64,000 bases of DNA, taken from NCBI GenBank assembly GCA_903632075.3, contig CAHIKZ030005494.1, forward strand, positions 934,001 through 998,000. Direction: 5' to 3'. Origin of the DNA: Acanthosepion pharaonis. Lineage: Eukaryota > Mollusca > Cephalopoda > Sepiida > Sepiidae. Positions 32,291-43,799 of the stretch are shown piece by piece. The notes under the pieces are model-generated. The model was not told where the DNA came from, did no database searches, and saw only the letters and a program-made list of their open reading frames with translations. Position numbers and translations under genes: made by a program. Positions within the stretch are counted from its first letter, which is position 1. Every line of letters begins with the position of its first letter.

Positions 32291-33229
32291 TCATATTTGG
32301 TAGAGACATGGACATGCTGAAAAAAAAAATACTTTTTAAAAAAAATGTCACAAAATCATATAATTCTGTACATCCTTTGAATAATAAATTTATTTCATTT
32401 ATACTCCATATTCAAAGCTAAAAAATTGTCCGCCTGTAATATTTATCATTCCAAATATAATTATTTTTATAAAAAAAAAAAATTAGGTATCGGTTTGACA
32501 TCCAAAATACTTTTTTGCATACCAAATATGAAATTACATACTTTAGATTAGTTTTACTTGAGTACACTTTTTTTTTTTTTCAAAAATAAATTTGAAGTAT
32601 TGATGGGATGTTGGAAAAGTCCTAATCAAACTATTTCCCAAATGTAATGACCAATCACAATGACTTTTTCTCTTTTAAATAGTCCTTGTGATTGTTTTTT
32701 TTTTGTTTAATTCAGCATCTTTCATATAATTTGACATTTGTGATAAATAAGAATTACAGTTTGAAAAATGAAATAAAAAATTGAAATGATAATTAAAAAA
32801 AAAATTAAACCGAACGTGGGTCTGCCTCCTTTGAATTTGAAAAATGTTGCATGAAAGGTAGCTTAATGGGAGTCATATTAAGCTACCAGAACGCTGTCCT
32901 TAGATCTAAGGGAGGTAATCATGTATTTGGCACATGATAATTGTTTCAGACACAATTACCTTAGCATTTTTCTACTACTTTCAAAAATGATTTTCGAATA
33001 ATTTCAGCTAGCTTAGTAATATTCTCATTGAAACACTCCATTTTCAGTAAAGTTGTATAAATTATTAAGCAATTACTTACAGTACAATTACAATACAATT
33101 CTAACCATCTCTAAGTGATTGCACTAATTTTACGAGGTAAGGATGCTTAACAACTAAGATACAGGAAATTTGGTTGCTATACTCAAGATTTAACCATTCT
33201 ACCCTCTTGCTTTTCTCAGTGTCTGTCAA
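32291..33229. other. Intronic stretch, nothing recognised
   Basis: Contains a small palindrome at about 32857-32887 ('ggtagcttaat' and 'attaagctacc') and poly-T at 32570-32580. No gene is seen. Confidence 0.4.
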
Positions 33230-33480
33230 CATCATATTCAGTAAACTTGGAATTTTGAATCCGACTCTTTATTCAAAATAAGGGGTAGATTATGATATTA
33301 TTTTCTATGCTTAGGGGAGATAACTCTTATCATTTAGTACTCACCAGTGTGAGTTATCTGTGTCACTTGTTTGCTTCAATCTACACGGTCATGTGTACAA
33401 GAGACACATGGCCTAATGGATTAAAGTGTTATTTACAACATCTCAGCAGCTGGGAGTTCAATCTTGCTAATGCGGAGAAA
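33230..33480. mobile_element. tRNA-SINE type B pieces, head and reversed tail
   Basis: 33235-33300 is a reversed tail ('cttggaattttgaatccgac', 'tctttattcaaaataagggg'). 33400-33470 is a plus-strand tRNA-like head ('gacacatggcctaatggatt', 'gctgggagttcaatcttgc'). The two face away from each other, a rearranged pair. Confidence 0.5.
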
Positions 33481-33649
33481 TCACGTACTCAGCTTATGTG
33501 GAAGAAGAAAACTAGTAACACAAAAGTGAATAATAAGACTGATGAATATTAACAGATTTGAAATATTCTGCTGACCATGATTAGAGGCTGAGACTGATCT
33601 GCTCCCATGGATTGAATAAAGAGTTTGGTTCTAAACTGAAAAATTTACT

Positions 33650-34010
33650 GGGTGTGATAACAGATGAAAAGCAAATGGTAGAGGAACTAAAATATTGCAA
33701 GTATGACAATCACATATGGAAAGAGAAGGGAGGGTTGAGATCATAGGCAAGGAACACCATTGGAAAAATTTGTGAACTTCAGGAATCGGCACATATTGTA
33801 GGCCACAAAAATCTCCTGAGCCAACCAAGCATAGAAATAAATACAATATGGGAATCAGTAATAAGGAGTGCCAGAGAAAAGTTGCAATATGAGCTCTGGT
33901 AAAAACATGCAATGATAACAGCAAAAAATTGCAATATGAGCACTGGTAAAAAAAAATGGCAGCTGAAGACATTAGGTTTATAATACCCAGAAATTCATAC
34001 ACAGATGTCC
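33650..34010 (+). mobile_element. Dispersed repeat D, plus strand
   Basis: Matches the minus strand of 15386-15660: 'aggccacaaaaatctcctga', 'atacaatatgggaatcagta', 'aatatgagctctggtaaaaa' (a variant repeated at about 33930). It leads directly into a type B SINE. The 225-codon minus-strand open frame at 33631-34308 runs through D and the SINE in antisense and is not a gene. Confidence 0.6.
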
Positions 34011-34318
34011 ACAAGGACACATGGCATTGGTTAGATCCAGTGACAGGACCCAAAGAATGTGAGTTCAATACCCAGTTAAGGCAGTGGAGAACTTTCAGAA
34101 AATTAACAGGAGATAACTGATAACTGACATCCATTAAACATGGCATGTGGAACAGTCTACCCCAGTGAGCGAAATAAAGGGTAAAGTTTGACGCTCCAAC
34201 CATCTGAAGAAGGCCGGAGCGTACAACAGCCAAAACATTGTAATAAATATGGTAACAAAGATGAGGACAATAGTCCGAATAATGTAAATAATGTACATAA
34301 ACCCTCATCTCATATATA
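34011..34318 (+). mobile_element. tRNA-SINE type B, plus strand, near full length
   Basis: Head 'aaggacacatggcattggtt', 'agatccagtgacaggaccca', B-box-like 'gtgagttcaatacccagtta'; middle 'gaaataaagggtaaagtttg'; tail 'tgaagaaggccggagcgtac', 'aaagatgaggacaatagtcc', 'gaataatgtaaataatgtac'. Confidence 0.75.
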
Positions 34319-35164
34319 GACAGATACTATGACAATCAAGATGAGATGAGCATGTAATAATTCTTCATCTGAGAACTCCTGTATGCAGTATTCCCCTTCT
34401 CATTTATTTTTGATTAATGTACTAACATATTTTTATCCCAAAATTTGATTAGCTAGTAATTGAATAATTCAAAATAATTTAGTTTGCAATAAAAATACCT
34501 TTTCTGTTGCATTCCCTTTTCTTCCAAAATATTTTTTATATATATTAGGGACCTCTGGTATATGTATGCACATGGAAAATAAAAATGACAATTTTGGTGA
34601 CCAAGATGTTAAAAATCTAAGAATTATTTGTCGGATTTTAATAAAAAAAATTTCAGAATGCCGAAATTATGTTTTTTTTTTCTCTTGATACTGCTATTAC
34701 TCTATACTCCCTCAGAAATTTAAAAATTTTAAAAAATAAACTGTTTTTAGGAATTTTAATAAAATCCAAACATGAAACTGGATTTATGCATTCTTTTATT
34801 TTTTTTTTCTCAAGAATTTACAACAAAAGAATTAAACACTATTTTTGTTATTAAACACCCTATTAAATAAATATTATTTGACATTTTTGTTGTCAGCTCT
34901 CAAAAAAATAAAAAAAAATAAAATTCAGATGCTTGCAAACTGTTTTAGTGAATTTATATGGTGAGAAAAATAAAAGAAAGTTCCAAAAACTGCATCTTTT
35001 CAAAATTAATAAATAAATTAATAAATACATTATTAATAGTTATGTACTGGAATGCCTGGATATTTTTTTTTTTTTTTTTTTTTTTCTCAGCCAGGAGTCT
35101 CCATGTGTCAAACTTGTAGAGTGGGGGGGGGAATACACTCAGCAATTTGTAGAGTTTGAAATCT
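34319..35164. other. Intronic stretch, poly-T run
   Basis: Poly-T at about 35063-35085 next to the LINE piece that follows. Nothing else recognised. Confidence 0.4.
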
Positions 35165-35440
35165 GGAAGCTGATGTTGCTCATCTATATCCTTTCCAGTC
35201 TGGTCATCGCTGCTGTAGTGATCCGTCTGCAGATTTCTGTACTGCATGTACCATCTTTTGACAGGATTGCTCCCAAGTATTTGAAACTGAACATTGTATA
35301 GAACAAGGTTAATAGTCTCATAGGCTGAAGGAATCTTTCCTTGCCACTATTAAGTGTCAGAAGATGTGGTTTGACCACATCACATGCCATAACCATGACA
35401 ATTGTGGGGACTCCTGAGAGCCATCACCAACAGATCAGGC
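35165..35440 (-). mobile_element. LINE reverse transcriptase fragment (third family)
   Basis: The minus strand reads 'MVMACDVVKPHLLTLNSGKE', a frame-broken stretch, then 'FKYLGAILSKDGTCSTEI' and 'RRITTAAMTRLERI'. The 'FKYLG' block is a landmark of non-LTR reverse transcriptases. The sequence differs from L1x ('FKYLGSVLTENGKYNT'), so it is a separate lineage. The upstream core and the 3' end are lost. Confidence 0.75.
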
Positions 35441-38400
35441 TGTAGGAGATTGTCTGTTTCTTCTGCCTTTAGGTACCTCCCACCCTCCAACGATTGAAGC
35501 AGTCAAGGGACTGATGATGATTATGTGCTTAAATTTTCTTGGTCTCATGTACAGACATTTTTGCAAATTTATGAATGAAAAATTGTTTTCATAGTTATTT
35601 CTTTATAATGTGATAAACAATAAATATGGCATTGTAGTAAGTTTACATATTTTTATAAATTTGTAAACTTATTCTCGTAAATAAACTATCTAATAAATAA
35701 ATAGTGTTTAACATCTTTGTTGTCATTTCTCAAGAAAAATGAGACTGTATGAATCCAGTTTCATGTTTCGGTTTTATTAAAATTTTAAAAATAGATGTTT
35801 AAAATAATAATAAATATTGTTGAGAATGGCTACAGTCATAGCCGCATCAATGGAAAATGCATCTTTTGACACAATCTTTTTTTTTTTTCTTTTTTTTAAA
35901 TTTTTTAGCTAATGGTAAACTTTGCTAAATTTACAGTATTTATTTCTTTATTTATTCATTCAATGGTTATTTTGTAAGAAAAAATTGTGAGAATCCAAAT
36001 CCAAATTAATTCCATAAACCTTTGTTTAGAGACTATTGGTATTTCTATAAAGACATGTTACCATGGAAATTAAATCAGTTGAAGTTTTTATTTGAATCTT
36101 CAGTAGGAGATTTATAAAATATTTTCCTGAATTGGAAAATCTATTTAAAAAAAAAAAAAAATGCAATAATAATAAATTTTGTTTGGAAAGTTTTGATTTT
36201 AACTTAATTTTTTCTATTTATTAAAAATAACTTCATTTTTAATTAAAATATATTTTGGTTTGTGCAAAAATAAAAAATGAAAAAAAATCTGAAAAATTAT
36301 TTTAAAATTCTTTATTAAAGAAAAATAATAGGCCTAAAAACTAATTTAAAAATGTTATTCAAATTTGAACTTCAGGATTAATTACATTATTCTCTATAGG
36401 TATATTTACCTGCACCCCCCCCCCCAAGGCTGGATGTGACACAAGGTTTTAACGTGGGGCGCACCATATACATACTTATGCATATGGGCCAATGACAAAA
36501 ATTAGTTTCTGTGAAGTTCTCATGACCACTGTCATGCTGACTTCGGTATTACACTGACCTAACCTCTTTAGTATAATGTGGGAGGTACTGCTGCAGGGTT
36601 GGAATGCTCAGGGCTGAACAACTTCTCTTATCTAAAATGAGGAGAAACATAGCTCCACTTACAGCACAGAGGTGTTAACCCTGCTTCAGTAAAACCCTCA
36701 TTCACTAATAGTTAACTGCTGTGCCAGTTTATTCTTTATAGGTTTTTAAGTTCAATTAAGGATACATTAATGGTGTCACTTAGTTCGGTTCCTGTAATCT
36801 GCTTAAAATTTTCTATTAACAGATCGTGACAGCTATTAGGAAGATGTGATTAAATATACTTTAATGTTTTAAAAAAATATTCAGTATTATTATTGTTTAG
36901 GTAATAAGAATTATAACATAGCACAAATATCTATATTGTGGAAAAAAGAATTTTTCAACAATATATGCATTTTTTATGTATTTATTGTTATATTTTAACT
37001 TTTATCAAAAACGACATTCTTTTACATATTATACATTAGTTACTAATTTTTTTTAATTAATATCTATTTGTGTTCAGTTTTTGACATTAATAGCTATCTG
37101 CCGATATGTTAAAATTTTGGAATAATGCAATAATAAAAATTTAAATTTCATTTCTCTGATAGAATGTCGCAATCTGTAAATTTGCTTTAAGCAAATGTTT
37201 AAAATGCAAGTTACTTCCCTTGACCTGGCTGCTCCATTTTATTGGTCTCACTGGAATTCAAAAGTAATTTTATTTTTCAATTGCTTTTTAACCATGTTCA
37301 TTGATAAAAAGTTTAGATGTCACTTGCTTTAAAGATGACTTCCAGTTGTATATAAATGCTTACTGCTGAGTTTAAATAGGTATAGTGGCAACTGGAGATG
37401 CAGTCTAAAATACCAAGTCGTCGTAATCATAAGTCTTGTTCATTAATACCAAAATAATCTTGATCAAAATCAATAAGTGGATTACCATTGTCTGTGACCC
37501 TGGCTTGTTCTCTGAGTTTTTCAGTTTCATATTAACCTGCTTCCCTGAGCAGTTCTGTTGTATAGAGTGATCTTCCAGGGATAATATTCAACATCCGTTA
37601 TATTTGTCTGCTCTTGAAATTACTCAATGTTGGATAATATTAATAATTCACTTCTTCATCTGACTTGAGGCTCTTTTTCTTTTTCTTTTTTTTTTTTTTT
37701 CCTTTTTAATTTTTTTTTTGTTTTTTTTTTGTTTTTTTTTTTTAATTTGGACATTTCAATGAATTTAGCTCTACATCAAACAAGATTTCCAACATTGATC
37801 TTCGGTTTTAAATCTCTTCAACATTCCTTGGGATTTTACCATAATTATATGAATGAAGCTGTGAAAACATTACGACTGAAATCACATAATACATCATCCT
37901 TTAATTGTGGAATCTTCTTTTTCATATTGGATGATTATTATTAACATATTTAATTCATATAAGATTTTACTTGATTAATATTATACACAAGACATTTAAA
38001 ATCAGATTTGAACTTTTAAACACTGGTTTAGTTTTAGTTTATATAACAGGGGTTGGGTAACATATCAGGGCAAAAAGTTCAGTTTTATAAAACTAATACA
38101 AACGGCAACATAACGTTGTTTCAAAAGTAAAAACAAAAGTTACTATTATACTAGATATTTTAATTTCAGATAAATTTGTGATTCTACAATAGACTTTTAT
38201 TAAAAAAAAACAAAAAAAAACAAGAAGCAAATCCTGTGAGGAAGAATTATTAAATGGAGAAATAATTTATTAATCTTTCAAAAATTTAATCACTGAAGAA
38301 AAAAAAATTCCTTTGCTTTTCTTCTTTCTTACTTTTTTCAATTTTCGTAGAAAGAAGAATTGGCTGCAAAGGATTTAGTACATCATAAAAAGGCTACAAT

Positions 38401-38948
38401 TCCTAATCTTTACTTTAAATAATTTCTTTAACACAAATTTATTCCAAAAATAATTTCTCCTTTATTGTTTGCCATTTGTTATCAACATGTTTATGTAAGT
38501 ATATTTAATATTGAAATTGTTTTTATTATTCTGTTACTTATAACAGGAAATCTATAAATAACATTTTATTTATAGTTTTTGTAACTGAATGTTTATATGT
38601 TTACCTGTTATATATTTTGCAAATGTGTAAGTAAAAACATTTACTTTATATAGCAAATATTTATCAACATAATCTCCTTCCCTGTCAAATTAATTCACTG
38701 ATGAATATTAATTCCACAGATTTGAATCTATGTTGATAATTTCATATCAGACTTCAATTTATAATTGTCTGTTGGCTGATGAGTGTGTTCAATGTTATTT
38801 TTCAGGATCTTTTATTTTAGGTTTCGTTTTGTTATTTATATTATTTCATTATAAATTTTTGAACACAGTGAAGATTTACATCCCTTCTATCCCTGATATT
38901 GAGTACTTTTACCCATAAATATATTATACCTTCAAATTATATTTTATC
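35441..38948. other. Quiet intronic stretch, 3.5 kb
   Basis: Very AT-rich, with poly-T at 35876-35900 and 37686-37743, a C run at 36413-36425, and no recognisable mobile element. Open frames of 60-71 codons at 37729 and 38730 have no splice or composition support. A GC-richer patch at 36420-36720 has no open frame. Confidence 0.5.
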
Positions 38949-39136
38949 ATATATATATATATATATATATATAAAGATGTGGAAAAACTATTCTTAGCTG
39001 ACATGTTTCATCCTCTGAGGGATTTTATCAAGGCTAATATGGATATTTGCCTTGATAAAGTCCCTCAGAGGCTAAGAATAATTTTCCATTTGCCTTTTTA
39101 GCTGTTGCTCTACAGATACACTCTATCTGAAAATAA

Positions 39137-39178
<42 letters not shown>
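38949..39178. repeat. Hairpin element bracketed by (TA)n tracts
   Basis: (TA)n at 38949-38973 and 39140-39178 enclose a hairpin: 'cctctgagggattttatcaa' plus ggc (39012-39034) pairs with 39049-39071 with one mismatch. Outer arms 'tattcttagc' and 'gctaagaata' add to the stem. Confidence 0.8.
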
Positions 39179-39181
<3 letters not shown>

Positions 39182-39334
39182 AATGACAAAGTAGAAAGAT
39201 TTATTTTTCATGTGACATGCTTTGTTCTTTGGGACTTCATCAGACTAAGGTGATGTTTACATAGATGTGAAAACACACACACACTTTATCATTTAACATT
39301 TTTCTGCTATATAAATATTTATATATCTTTTTTC

Positions 39335-39336
<2 letters not shown>

Positions 39337-39416
<80 letters not shown>
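39337..39416. repeat. (TA)n(CA)n microsatellite
   Basis: About 60 bp TA followed by about 20 bp CA, ending at the left terminal repeat of the next element. Confidence 0.95.
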
Positions 39417-39831
39417 TACAGTTCACAAGTTTTAAGCCACCCCAGAATTACCATGGGATGAACTTGACAGAAGAGTGGGAAAAAAAACAATCAAAAAGAG
39501 CTCTTAGAGTCATTAAAAAAAATAAAATGGAATCAATTATCTAACTTATACTTTGAGAAACTTTTGCAATGAATGCCAAAAATTTGTACTGTCATAATTA
39601 AGACTAAAGGAGGCTATTTTGATGAGAGCAAAATTTAATCCTAAAATGCTTTTTTTCTTTTTGTCATAATAAAATTTCTAAAAAAAAAAAAAATCATGTC
39701 TCACTTCTTTTTTTTTTTTTTTTTTTTAAAACCATATATAATAATTTTTTTCTTATTTAAAGTACAAAACAACTACCTTTTGGGCTAATTAATAAAAATT
39801 ACTAGGGGTGGACTCAGACTTTTGAACTGTA
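39417..39831. mobile_element. Tc1-like MITE
   Basis: The left end 'tacagttcacaagttttaag' plus ccaccc pairs with the complement of the right end 'ggtggactcagacttttgaa' plus ctgta. TA is at both ends. The TACAGT...CAAAAGT type end is typical of Tc1-like elements. 415 bp with long A and T runs inside; no transposase. Confidence 0.8.

Positions 39832-39890
<59 letters not shown>
39832..39890. repeat. (TG)(TA)n microsatellite
   Basis: 'gtgtg' then about 55 bp of TA, directly after the right end of the Tc1-like MITE. Confidence 0.95.
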
Positions 39891-39893
<3 letters not shown>

Positions 39894-39969
39894 ATATTAC
39901 ACCTAAAACATGTAAAAATTGCTACACAATTACAGTTGAATTTCAATACATTTTTTTTTTCTGAAAGAA

Positions 39970-40100
39970 GAGGTTGTATTTTGTTTTTAAATCTAAATAA
40001 ATCATTCACTCACCAGTAATTTACAATTGACTGATGAGATCCATTGAGGCACAACTGCAATTGTGTAGTGATTTTTACTTTTTTTTTTTTGTAATATTCT
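39970..40100 (+). repeat. Dispersed repeat C, copy 1
   Basis: 'cactcaccagtaatttacaa', 'ttgaggcacaactgcaattg' and 'tgtagtgatttttactttt' align with 55390-55510. The family is not recognised. Confidence 0.5.
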
Positions 40101-40252
40101 AAAATAAATAATATTACTCTATTTTGTATTGAGCCCTTTTTTTAAATTAAATGTTATGAACGTTCAAATTGTACTCTATTCATCCTCATCATACCTATAT
40201 ATATATATGCAAAGAATTAAGGTATTTTATTTTTTAAATGGCTTATTTTTAT

Positions 40253-40475
40253 TACTTCAAATGTCATTTTTAGTATTTGAGTGGATGTTCCGTTTATTTT
40301 AAACTCTGTTTATTTCGTCTACTAGACTGTATGCTCAAGAACACTAAATAAAGAAAATACAGCAGGCATGGTTTCATTAATTTTACTGGAGCCCAGTAAA
40401 CAAAATAAATACTATTTAAAATAAACATAGCGGCTAATCAAATGAGAGTATCCACTAAAAATAACATTTGAAATA
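40253..40475. mobile_element. Foldback element, imperfect long inverted repeat
   Basis: Arms 40253-40316 and about 40395-40475: 'cttcaaatgtcatttttagt' pairs with 'taaaaataacatttgaaata', and 'cgtttattttaaactctgtt' with 'actatttaaaataaacatag'. Short TA tracts lie on both sides. Confidence 0.65.
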
Positions 40476-40931
40476 TATATACCTTGTTAAATGCTTTGAT
40501 TTCAACCAGATCTCTAGTCTACACTTAAAGATAAAATACATCTTTCTATTTTATTGTTTGATTTATATCCGTTATAAAGATATGAACTGTAATTGGTTGG
40601 AGAACTTTTAAAACCAATACAACAACAACAATTTCACATTTTATATTCAAACCCACCAATCATAACAAAGTGTCTTTTTTTTTTTTCCATAACTCCCTCC
40701 TCTACTTGTTTAGGAGTTGTTTTGTTTTTTTTTAGCCTCTGCTTTCCTGTAAGAGTTATTTTTATTACTCATTTTTTATCTCTGGCTTTTGTTCAGCTTT
40801 ACCTTTCTAGTAATTTTCAATGTCCTGACCTTTTTAATTACTGGAAAGGAATGAATGAAAATACATTTCTGTCTGACATCAGACTGACTTTATTATTCTC
40901 ATCTTACACAGCATTTCTATCTGTTCATAAA
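40476..40931. other. Intronic stretch, nothing recognised
   Basis: The 145-codon open frame at 40593-41030 is T-rich and ends in the TA repeat; no splice signals support it. Confidence 0.4.
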
Positions 40932-40932
40932 G

Positions 40933-41010
<78 letters not shown>

Positions 41011-41015
41011 ATATA
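40932..41015. repeat. (TA)n microsatellite
   Basis: About 80 bp of TA with one phase break. Confidence 0.95.
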
Positions 41016-41036
41016 TTTTTTTATTTTTAACGTTGT

Positions 41037-41116
41037 TATTTTATAGATACAAGTATTTAAGCAAATGCTCTGTTTATGATAAACAGTATTTGCTTAAATA
41101 CTTGTATCTATAAAAT
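41037..41116. repeat. Near-perfect 80-bp palindrome
   Basis: 'ttttatagatacaagtattt' plus aagcaaat on the left pairs with 'atttgcttaaatacttgtat' plus ctataaaa on the right. The hairpin tip around 41073-41085 is tight, with one small bulge. It follows the (TA)n tract. Confidence 0.88.
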
Positions 41117-41164
41117 ATTAAAAAAAAAAAATGTCTTTAATAAATAAATTGTCGGACCTTGTCC

Positions 41165-41169
<5 letters not shown>

Positions 41170-41204
<35 letters not shown>

Positions 41205-41474
41205 AAATACAGAAAAAAAACAAAATTCTGACAAATTAATGTTAAAATAAAGTTATCTGTCTGAATTTTTGGTCTATTTAAGTCCATCTTTGTGTTAAAT
41301 TTCATTTAATGTTAATTAATGTTTAAATGAAATTTAACACAAAATGAAGATGGACTTAAATAGCCCAACTAAATTCAGACAGATTTTTTTTTTTAACATT
41401 AATAATGCATATTCAGAATTTTGTTTTTTTTTCTGTATTTTCTTTTCATACTGTCGGATTTATATCCATATATT

Positions 41475-41542
<68 letters not shown>

Positions 41543-41551
41543 GTGTGTGTG
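41170..41551. mobile_element. Long inverted repeat between (TA)n tracts
   Basis: (TA)n at 41170-41201 and 41476-41540 enclose arms centred near 41316. 'aatacagaaaaaaaacaaaa', 'tatctgtctgaatttttggt' and 'ctatttaagtccatctttgt' on the left are mirrored by 'atggacttaaatagcc', 'cagacagattttttt' and 'ctgtattttc' on the right. Outside the tracts, 'gtcgga' also recurs (41151 and 41453). Confidence 0.82.
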
Positions 41552-41740
41552 TTGAAAAACCCATAAAAAGGTTTTTTAAATTTAAAATTACCAGTATCTC
41601 TTGTATGTGTGTGTAGTCACATCAGCATAAACAAAACTAGTCCGATGAAGTCCTGAGGGGGGGGGTACTAAATGCGTCACATGAAAACTTTTTTCCACTT
41701 TGTCATACATCTTTAGTCCAAAACAGTTCTTTTTTTATTT

Positions 41741-41744
41741 ATAT

Positions 41745-41817
<73 letters not shown>

Positions 41818-41950
41818 TGATTAGTAACTCCCTATTTTATATATGATGGACTCTCCTGTCTAGTAAAAATTATAGTTCGACAGAAGCTATCATACATAAA
41901 ATAGGGAGTTACTTACTTTTCAATCACCCCGTGTGTGTGTATAAAATAAA
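41741..41950. mobile_element. MITE-like hairpin flanked by microsatellites
   Basis: Left: (CA)n(TA)n at 41741-41815. Arms: 41816-41847 'ggtgattagtaactccctat' plus tttatatatgat; 41889-41928 'atcatacataaaatagggag' plus ttac, with 8 extra nt, ending caatcacc. Right: gtgtgtgtgtata. Confidence 0.82.
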
Positions 41951-42392
41951 TAAATAGGATTTATTTTACATTTGCTCTACTTAGTGTATTGAGCACTCTT
42001 TATTTTAACTTATTACTTGCTGGTTTTTTTTTTTTTTTGGTTTTTTTTTATTTGTACCAGTGATTTAAGGTACTGGACGATTTCTTCCACCCTGTTCAGA
42101 GGTTTCTGGTGTTTTTTTTTTTGTTTTTTTTTCTCCATTATTCCTCAGATGCCAACTTGAAAATTGTGCTATCCAGGTTTTTTCACCCACTGAGTTTAAA
42201 TAGATTTACATTATATATATACATCCCTATCCCTACCAAAACGTAACTAATAACTGATACAACAAAAATACAGTGATAATGAACTCGCAAACACCCCTTG
42301 TCTAGATGAATGGATTTCTCTGTATCCTTGGAAACGTGAATTAAGATATTTGCTGTGCTTTTAAAACCCAGTAATAAGTTACTCCAAAATTC

Positions 42393-42628
42393 GCTTGAGG
42401 ATGAAATGGAACTAATGTCTTTAATTTAATTACAAAATTAAATTCGAAGCTTTTAGCTTCCATTTTTGAAACATGGTTAGAACTGTGTAGCGAAAAAAAA
42501 AAACATATTTTAAATCAATTAATTTATAATATTAATGCTCTGTAAATTTACATTGAGCACTATTTTGTAAAAATAAAAATATCTATAAGAACACCAGATT
42601 ATATATCTTACTGTTCTTTCTTTTTATT

Positions 42629-42630
<2 letters not shown>
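42393..42630 (+). repeat. 238-bp repeat, inverted partner at 47.5 kb
   Basis: 'cttgaggatgaaatggaact', 'cattgagcactattttgtaa' and 'atatcttactgttctttctt' recur as the reverse complement at 47450-47685 with very few differences. Not recognised as a named family. Confidence 0.85.

Positions 42631-42662
<32 letters not shown>
42631..42662. repeat. (TG)n(AG)n microsatellite
   Basis: About 9 TG units then about 7 AG units. Confidence 0.95.
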
Positions 42663-42663
<1 letters not shown>

Positions 42664-42939
42664 ATGACTAATGAGGGTTCAGTAAATTATTTTGTTGTCT
42701 GGTAAAGGTTTTACTGGATAACCTGCACAAGTGAATTATTTGCCATGTACTGCACACTCTCTCCATCCATAACACCACACCCTGTACTGGTGCACTATGT
42801 GCCACATGTCAGCTGATGCTATAATCGCAGGTTTTTAGGATAGGAGTTTTCCATCACGTATCTGCACAGTGACCGTTGGCTCCTATAAGAAGCTCATCCA
42901 CACCTCTCTAGGCTGATTTGGATTCAGTTTTCCTTCTCC

Positions 42940-43020
42940 TATACTGGTTGTTAACCAAGGCTATAAGACCCAGTCTGTCTTTCTATTTTCTCCTAACTGG
43001 GAAGATATATGCCATTGTTG
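42940..43020 (+). mobile_element. tRNA-SINE type A tail piece
   Basis: 'ggctataagacccagtctgt' and 'cctaactgggaagatatatg' are the type A 3' segment seen reversed relative to 46.3 kb; by comparison with 5.07-5.13 kb it lies in the minus orientation, so strand is uncertain. Confidence 0.45.
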
Positions 43021-43404
43021 ATTACTTTGTAATATGCAAAATATGTCACTCTGTTTTTGGCTTTTTTTTTTTTACTTATAATGTGATGAAAATCTGCTTA
43101 TAGTTATGAACAGGGGTTGGCCACACACTGCATGCTGAATATTTCCTTATAAGGAAATGGCTAATATTATCATCACAGTTGTCAACTATTTTTAATTTTT
43201 TATTAGTATTTCTTACATCTTCTTTTCAGTTGCTTTATTTACACTTGTAGTAATATTTTCTCATTATTAGATGAAGCATTGGCAAATATTGATAACTTTT
43301 TACTAGTATTTTTTTAAAATTCAACTGAAATTATAATTAAAAAAATAGTCACCAAAAGTAAATTAATAGAAAAAAAAAACAACAGTTACTTTTTTTTTTT
43401 AAAT
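43021..43404. other. Intronic stretch, nothing recognised
   Basis: AT-rich, poly-T at 43062-43072 and 43390-43400. Confidence 0.4.
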
Positions 43405-43760
43405 TGTTCTGCTCCAGACAAGGTAATAGCGTCATTAAAATGCAAAGAGGTACTGAGAGTCGAGGAAAATGAGAAAGGTGAAGAGACAAAAAGAACAAGA
43501 TTCAGGAAGACAGTAGATGGTAATTGATGATGCATTTAAACTTTTAAAGATTGTAGGTGACAGAGACGTCCACAGGTGAGAAATGCAGAAAAAGAAACTA
43601 TTAGAATAGAATATCTAGCTATTTCAATGGTAAAATGATGAGACCTAACTGCCAATCTAGTACAACATTAAAATTCATGCAGTTGAGTTACCAAGAAGGA
43701 AAACTCATCAGAACAATTACCATGAAAATATTCATAGAAAAGACAGAAGGAATACATCTG
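43405..43760 (-). mobile_element. LINE (L2x) C-terminal and 3' end remnant
   Basis: Reversed tail 'tccagacaaggtaatagcgt', then 'gatgatgcatttaaactttt', 'tgccaatctagtacaacatt' and 'gagttaccaagaaggaaaac', in the order found at 9.0-9.3 and 9.7-10.1 kb. Confidence 0.68.
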
Positions 43761-43799
43761 CTGAAAAGTTGTTGGCCTGATGTGATGAAGAAGTATCTA

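Noticed and set aside
33631..34308. 225-codon minus-strand open frame
   Set aside because: It runs antisense through repeat D and a type B SINE. The same protein pieces appear in frames at 62.3-62.9 kb for the same reason.
40593..41030. 145-codon plus-strand open frame
   Set aside because: It is Phe/Leu/Ser-rich from T-rich DNA and ends in (TA)n translation; no splice sites or domain.
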